A stretch of 64,000 bases of DNA from Astrocystis sublimbata (lineage: Eukaryota; Ascomycota; Sordariomycetes; Xylariales; Xylariaceae): the NCBI GenBank assembly GCA_022453515.1, contig JAJNNY010000033.1, positions 62,001 to 126,000 on the forward strand, in the 5' to 3' direction. The position numbers and the translations under genes are program-made. Positions 58,541 through 64,000 of this stretch are shown here, piece by piece; within the stretch, counting starts at the first letter, position 1, and every line of letters starts with the position of its first letter. The notes below the pieces were generated by a model. It had not been told where the DNA came from and ran no database searches. It saw nothing but the letters and a program-made list of their open reading frames with translations.

Positions 58541-61500
58541 TTACCGCTTCAGCGTCTTCTGCTTTTCGGCCGCCACGCGCTGCTGCCGTCCCTCGACGAG
58601 CAGTCCCTTCTTGCGCCGCACGCTGTCCATGTAGCGCTTCGCCACGTTCTCCTTATCTGCCAGCTCGCCCAGGTCCTCGAGGTCGTCTTCGGTGAAGGGG
58701 ACCCAGAACGGATCCTCGTCGAGGACCTCAAAGCCGGCGAAGATGAGCTGTGGCTGCGCGGCACCCGAGGTCCGCTTCCGCATCTCATCTGCGAAGCCGA
58801 AGGATTCGGCCACGGGCAGCAGAGACTGGATCGTGAAGAAGGGCGTGCCTTCTTTCATCTGCTCGGATAATATGCGACCACGGCGACGTGTCAAGACATC
58901 GTAGACGCGACCTAGGACTTCGGCTGTGATGTGATGGGTAGTTAGCTCGCGGTCATGTTACAGGGCGTGGTGGAAGAAAGGAGGGGCAAGGTAATGGAAG
59001 AGTAATGCAAAGAAGTCAAGAGTCACATACTGCTGGCTTGGATCTCGCACGAGTACATGGCAAGCATGAGCCGTGGCGACCAGTCCATGAAGCCTTGTTT
59101 GATTGACTGCTGCACTGTCTTGATTACTTCTCCAGTCAGTCTGCCCAGTTGATCACGAGCCGAGGTGTTCTCTTCTGTGGCTGTGACAGCAAGGTCTTCA
59201 ATAATGACACCAACTCCCTGAACTGGTTCATTACACAGCGATCCCTGTTTCATAGCGAGTTGAAAAGCGTACGTGACCTTATCACATAAGTGGGCGGCGT
59301 GGAGAGCCTCGTCAGCCTTTGGCGCATCCCCTTCGATCTTGTCTCCCAAGAAGACCTTGGGAAATAGGCCATCTTTCGTGGCATCAATGAGCAAATTAGG
59401 ACCTGTACGTTGAGGTCCAAATGCGGCGATATTGTCGATGATCCCTTTCCATGCTTCACGACCCTTGCCACTCTCGAGTACCTTTCCAAGTTGCTCCTTC
59501 AGCTCCTCGATAGAAAGAGATTGGCTCTCAACAACGTCCTCATCAATCTCGACGTCCTGTTGGTCCAGAAGTTCGTCCTTGTTGCCTTCACCTTCAGCCT
59601 TGCCGTGTAGCTCAGCGTAGACACGTTTTATTGACGCCGCATTCTTCAAGAGAAAATCTGTGACATTTTGCGGTAGAGGTCTGACCCGTACTGTGATGCT
59701 TACTTGCTTCGAGCTCGAAACACCAACGACGACTCCCCTTCCTAGGTCTTTGTTGACTGTCGGACGCATATCTTCTGCTCGTACAATTGTCTCTCGGTAT
59801 GGCACAATTGGCGCGCCTGCTTGAATTTCGCATCTCGCAAACCGCTCTTTCAGGTCTGTCAAACATCGTTCGAAGTGCAGCTCACCGGCTGTCAACAGAA
59901 CATGCTCGCCGCTTTGGAACTGCTCGTATTCTGCGCACGGGTCGCTTTGCACGAGAAGCTTCAAGCCCTCGATCATCTTGTCGAGGTCTGCGGGATTTAC
60001 AGGTTCCAGGGCAACACGAACGATTGGCTTGCCCGCCATGTTCACTCCAGCTAGGTTGACGGATCCTTCCAACTGACTGCACAACGTTCCTGACTTTAAG
60101 ATATGCCCCTCGAGACCACCAATGCCGAAGACCACACCAGCAGGCACAGAGTCAAGAGACTCTAAGTTCCGTCCCATGAGCATGTAGAGCGCTGTCACTG
60201 TCACTTTTTGGGGCTCTGGGGAGGCATGAGGGTTCGTAGGCGAGAATTTGGGCGCCAGGACGTAGAGTGTGTCACCAACCGAGAGCGTGCCAGAATAGAT
60301 TCTTGCGAATCCCACTAGATGCTCAACTTCGGCCTGTTTCTCTTCTGCCGGTGGTACGAAGTCGTCCAATGAGATGTTTTCGATTGTAGTATTCAAATCG
60401 CTTATCGGGCCTGATTCCGCTTGCTGCGCCCGTGCAAATTCTGCCCGCTTTCTCCTTGCGATTTCCCTGGCCTCATCAGCACTAAGTTGACCCGGTTTCC
60501 GCTTGTTCTCTGGTAGTTCGCTCTCGGGGATTGAAACCATCTTGCTGACATATGCGACTACAGGATCGGATTTTGACGATTTGAAGGTGACCATGGCGTC
60601 TTTGACAAGAGGGTCGATATGATCTGAGCCTGGAGAATCTGCTAAAAGGTCTGGAAGACGCTCGGCTTGTGCTGCTTTGGGAGATGGTAGTGACTCGATA
60701 ACCGAAACTAGAAGTGCAGTGGATAAGGGTAGCCAAGATGAGAAGACGGTAGTCATTAGCAGCCGGGGATCTCTGGCTCGAGCAATATGAGGCGATACGG
60801 TGATATTTAGAGATTTGGTGATCTTCTCAAGTAGAACGGGGTCGCTAGTCAGATGCAGATCAGCAGGGTGTCGACAGCTTCAAGAAGTTGCATGTAAAGG
60901 TATGTATTTCCTCACCCTTTGCCATTGTCGCCACCCATTGTCGCTTGATAGACGGCCCATACTTGTTCGAGTACCAGCTGCACAAACATGGGTTTCAAAT
61001 TGCGACCTTTCAAATGTTTCCGCCCGAGAACCTTCTTGGTTTTGGGGTCGAGGTAAAAGTCCCCCCATAAAACCTTTTCCATGATGTTTCGTTTTATACC
61101 AAGTTTCTTTTCGTACAGACTTGCGAATTGCCGGACAGTAAAAGCCCAGCCATCGACGGCACTGCTAAATATGACGTTATTCTTTTCCGGAGCGAAGTAT
61201 AGCTCCTCATCATCCCGCTCCTCGAATTGCAGATCGCCCGCCTCAGTTTCGGTATCGTCGAGTTTCGATTCCCTTGCGGCTGCGGCAGCTACTCGCTCGT
61301 CCATGCGCTCTCGCCAATTCAAGTCTTCTTCCATGCGCTCCCCTTGGAAGAAGCTCCCCAAAACAGCATTGACCTGCTCTAGAAGTTTGCTCAGATGGAT
61401 ATAAGCCTCACCGGGCGTCATCTTTAACTCAGTCACGAGGCGGTCGATTTTGTTGATGACTAAAAGGGGCTTGAGCTTTTCCACCCACGTTTGCCGGAGC

Positions 61501-61987
61501 ACGGTGACTGTCTGACTGCAGACACCTTCGACAGCATCGACCAGAACGACTGCGCCATCGCATAGTCGTGAAGCGGTCGACACCTCGCTGCTGAAATCGA
61601 TGTGGCCAGGGGAGTCGATAAGGTTTACGAGATATTCCTTAGGTATCGGTGTCGCATCCGGCGCATTTCTCCGAAGCATAGAGAAATATAAGGAGATGGC
61701 GCTAGATTCCATAGTGATACCCCTGATTTGCTCGTCTGGCCGCGAGTCCAGGTACCGGATCTTGCCGGCGAGTTTGGGTGAGATGATGCCATTTGTGGCG
61801 AGCAGAGCATCCGTGAGTGAGGTCTTGCCATGATCGACATGTGCCAAAATGCATATCTGGGGTTGAGTAAGTTGTATAAGCTCCTCATGTCTGCCGTGTT
61901 CTCGGGGCAATACTCGATACTTACATTGCGGACATCATCCGCATGCTGCTGCAGACTAGCCAACTTTTCTGGCGTGACCACAGGCAT
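58541..61987 (-). CDS. RIA1: ribosome-assembly GTPase Ria1/Efl1 (EF-2-like), four exons
   Basis: Exons are complement 61925-61987, 60916-61856, 59031-60844 and 58541-58923, joining to 1066 residues, the usual size. GTPase motifs are AHVDHGKT (26-33), RGIT (66-69), DSPGHIDF (102-109), NKID (156-159) and SSAVDGW. An EF-2-like domain II follows ([23 protein letters not shown]), then [17 protein letters not shown] and a C-terminal domain ending in [14 protein letters not shown]. The acidic/charged insertion after NKIDR ([28 protein letters not shown]...) and the mid-protein insertion with [28 protein letters not shown] separate it from EF-2 and fit Efl1. Efl1 with Sdo1/SBDS releases Tif6/eIF6 from cytoplasmic pre-60S subunits. 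Introns are 61857-61924, 60845-60915 and 58924-59030, all GT..AG. It is divergent from eIF3l. Confidence 0.95.
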
Positions 61988-63517
61988 CCTGTTGGTTCTG
62001 ATATGGTGATTTCTTTTTTAGAAAATTGGATCTGGAGTGGTCGCTTGAGATGGACTGAAGCCTCGCAATCGCAACTCTAGTTCCTATAAGTCTAACAGAA
62101 TCGTGCACGCATAGATGGAAATGGAAATGGAAATGAAAATAAAAATGGAAATGGAAATGTTCGATGGCCCGGAAACTTGAGTGAGCTGATTGGAGTGGAT
62201 GGATATCGTAGGTCGCTCGCGGAGTGACTAATACGTCCCGTCGCACTGGATGATTCACAATGGTTCAGGTTCCCGGCGCGCTGCACTTCCGCGTATGGTT
62301 GGTCCTTGCCAAATGCGACATAATAGTCGGACAACTGCTCACTCTGGCCAAGCTTTTGCTGGATCCAGGTTTATTTAAGTTCAGTAGGTGCCTTAGACAT
62401 ACATGCTTTGGGAATCACTGCTAGATCTGGAAACATCTTTGGCGGGGCATTAGGTAGGCGAGTAGGTAAAAGGGAGGGCATCTTTTTGCATCAGTCTCTT
62501 CCAGCTACCTACCCCGCCACCCCACCACCCCGCCGCCCGCAGCGGATGTGGATTACATCAGCACAATCGATAAGCTGATGATATGAATATGCTCGCCATG
62601 TACTCCCGTACTGTAACGAAGACACTGCGGGTGTGTGGGTAGGTGGTAGGTTCCCCTGCAGGTGCAGGTGTACGGTGGCCCATTGCTACATCTCTAAATC
62701 AGTGCCATATCCCCCATTATTTTAGTACGTCTACCCCAGGGTGTAGGAATATATGAGTTGGGGTGTCTGTGTAGGTGCCTACCTACCCCACGCTACGGCT
62801 GACTGATTACTTGCGTAGGTAATTCCTAGCCCGCGTAGCACGCTTAGACCCACTCTTTTAGACTACGCCATATCATGCGCCACAGCATAAGCCCCACAAT
62901 CTACGCCATAGCTCAGGTACGCCACAGCCTACGCCACAGCCTACGCCGCAGCCCATGCCAAGCCCATGCCAAGCCTACCACGCTAGGCAGTCACCTATAC
63001 AAACCACATGCGACGTATATATGTACCTATGTACCTACGCATACAGTACACATGCAAATAGAAAGCGCGCATGCGAAATAGATAGCGCGCATGCGAAATA
63101 AGAGCTGCGTAGGCATACGTTAATCGCGTAGATGTGAGAGGGTGTGTGCGAATCAAGAAATTACGGGGCATATGGCACAGATTTAGAGTTTAAGCAATGG
63201 GCCACCGTACAGGTGGGCATTGATCCCTCCCCTCCTCCGCCCAACCCTAACGATATTCGCTAAAACTTCGGTCGCTCGCTGCCCCTGTGTGTCCGATTTC
63301 GTACCCAAGCTAACCATCGAAAAATAATCGACGTGCCCCGCCCCGCCAACTGCGACTGCGACTGCGACTGAGCGAGAGCGTGAGCGAGAGCGTGAGAGCG
63401 AAGCGCCATTGTGAGGTTCCGAATCATCCACCCACCCCTCCTCTCCGTCATCTCCGTCATCGCCACCACCAGCCTTGATCAGCCTTGATCCGCCCTACCT
63501 CACATCACCCCGTCACC
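61988..63517. promoter_or_regulatory. divergent region RIA1 / eIF3l with tandem repeats
   Basis: This 1.5-kb region must hold both promoters. Next to RIA1 is a (GGAAAT)n tract with AT variants (about 62117-62160), C/T-rich on the RIA1 strand as expected of a leader. CTACGCCACAG-type repeats lie at about 62900-62975. Two copies of AGCGCGCATGCGAAATA start at 63064 and 63084, a 20-base period. CGACTG/AGCGTG repeats at about 63350-63400 lie close to the eIF3l start. Confidence 0.55.
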
Positions 63518-64000
63518 ATGAGCGGCCTCCGGAACGGTGCGGCGCCTGTGCGCGCCGTCGAGGACGACAGCGACGTCGAGGAGGAAGCCCTTGTCGCCGA
63601 CTACAAGGAGCAGGTCCAGTACGAGGATGGCATGGAGGACCTCGAGCGCGTCAGCTCCCTGACCATGGCCCAGCAGGCCGACGATATCCAGTCCAGGCTC
63701 GCCGCCGCCGCCCAGCCCCTCGACTTCTCCGCTCCGCTCGAGGTCAAGTTCCAGAGCTACGATGCTTACTGCAACCTCTTCCATTTCATCCTCAACTCGG
63801 AAGGCCCCGTCGACCTCGAACCCCCATCGGTGAGTCTTTTCCGTCCCTGCCTCTCCAGCTTTCCTGGTCCACCCGAGGCGTTATATACAGCCAATGTGCA
63901 TGCTGACCTTTGCTACACTGTAGCACTACTGGGCATGGGATGTGATCGACGAGTTCATCTACCAGTTCAACTCATTTTCCTCTTACCGCCTCCGCATTGC
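63518..64000 (+). CDS. eukaryotic translation initiation factor 3 subunit L, 5' part
   Basis: The gene starts at an ATG in GTCACCATGAGC context and runs off the window. Exon 1 (63518-63829) encodes 104 residues, MSGLRNGAAPVRAVEDDSDVEEEALV...YDAYCNLFHFILNSEGPVDLEPPS. The intron 63830-63923 starts GTGAGT, contains GCTGACC and ends TGTAG. Exon 2 reads HYWAWDVIDEFIYQFNSFSSYRLRIA up to the window edge. The combination of an acidic N-terminus, FHFILNSxGPV and WDxIDEFIYQFxSF is characteristic of eIF3l. This is a PCI-domain subunit of eIF3, which helps bring mRNA and initiator tRNA to the 40S subunit; it is present in filamentous fungi but absent from budding yeast. Only about 129 residues are visible. 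Confidence 0.9.
   Translation, partial: MSGLRNGAAPVRAVEDDSDVEEEALVADYKEQVQYEDGMEDLERVSSLTMAQQADDIQSRLAAAAQPLDFSAPLEVKFQSYDAYCNLFHFILNSEGPVDLEPPSVSLFRPCLSSFPGPPEALYTANVHADLCYTVALLGMGCDRRVHLPVQLIFLLPPPHC

Overview
The window is nuclear DNA of a filamentous ascomycete, most likely a sordariomycete. The coding genes carry short introns (54-161 nt, one of 535 nt) with GT..AG ends and recognisable branch sites. The proteins are fungal-type: Mkk1-like MAPKK, Dbp8, Rmd1/Rmd8 family, Ria1/Efl1. Long gene-free stretches between them are studded with TACCTAGGTA/ACATGTAGGT-type palindromes. I found no prokaryotic operon, CRISPR array, rRNA or convincing tRNA. Species assignment is inference.

Layout: 1-3.9 kb is gene-free. 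A flavin-containing monooxygenase (minus) lies at 3.9-5.5 kb, followed by 7.4 kb without a gene. CCT8, a chaperonin subunit (minus), is at 12.9-14.7 kb and an HMG-box protein (plus) at 15.8-17.3 kb. An Rmd1/Rmd8-family membrane protein (minus) is at 18.4-20.3 kb and a saccharopine-dehydrogenase-like oxidoreductase in six exons (minus) at 21.2-22.9 kb. A RING+PHD protein (plus) is at 27.2-29.3 kb and a J-domain protein (plus) at 30.2-31.2 kb. The cell-wall-integrity MAPKK (minus) is at 32.1-33.7 kb and the DEAD-box helicase Dbp8 (plus) at 37.1-39.0 kb. After 9 kb without a gene comes a conserved acidic protein of unknown function (plus) at 48.1-48.9 kb. Another 7.7 kb gap precedes IBA57/CAF17 (plus) at 56.6-58.0 kb, the ribosome-assembly GTPase Ria1/Efl1 (minus) at 58.5-62.0 kb, and the 5' end of eIF3 subunit L (plus) from 63.5 kb.

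The genes are mostly housekeeping and do not form one pathway. Protein synthesis and folding recurs (CCT8, J-domain protein, Dbp8, Ria1, eIF3l), and Ria1 and eIF3l are divergent neighbours across a 1.5 kb intergenic region. Exon structures were worked out by joining frames across splice sites and matching family conservation remembered from homologues; no alignment was run.

The most unusual DNA is not coding. It is a 418-bp foldback element (44926-45343) with ~57-bp near-perfect terminal inverted repeats around degenerate CCCTAA telomere-type repeats. The gene-free DNA also reuses a small set of words: CCTAGG and ACATGT palindromes, TACTCGTA (13 copies), TGCCTCGCCTG (5 copies) and CCTGTCGAGCCTGT (4 copies). 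There are several small hairpins, AT-rich islands that look RIP-degraded, and a 32-base C run. I did not find a clear new multi-gene system.
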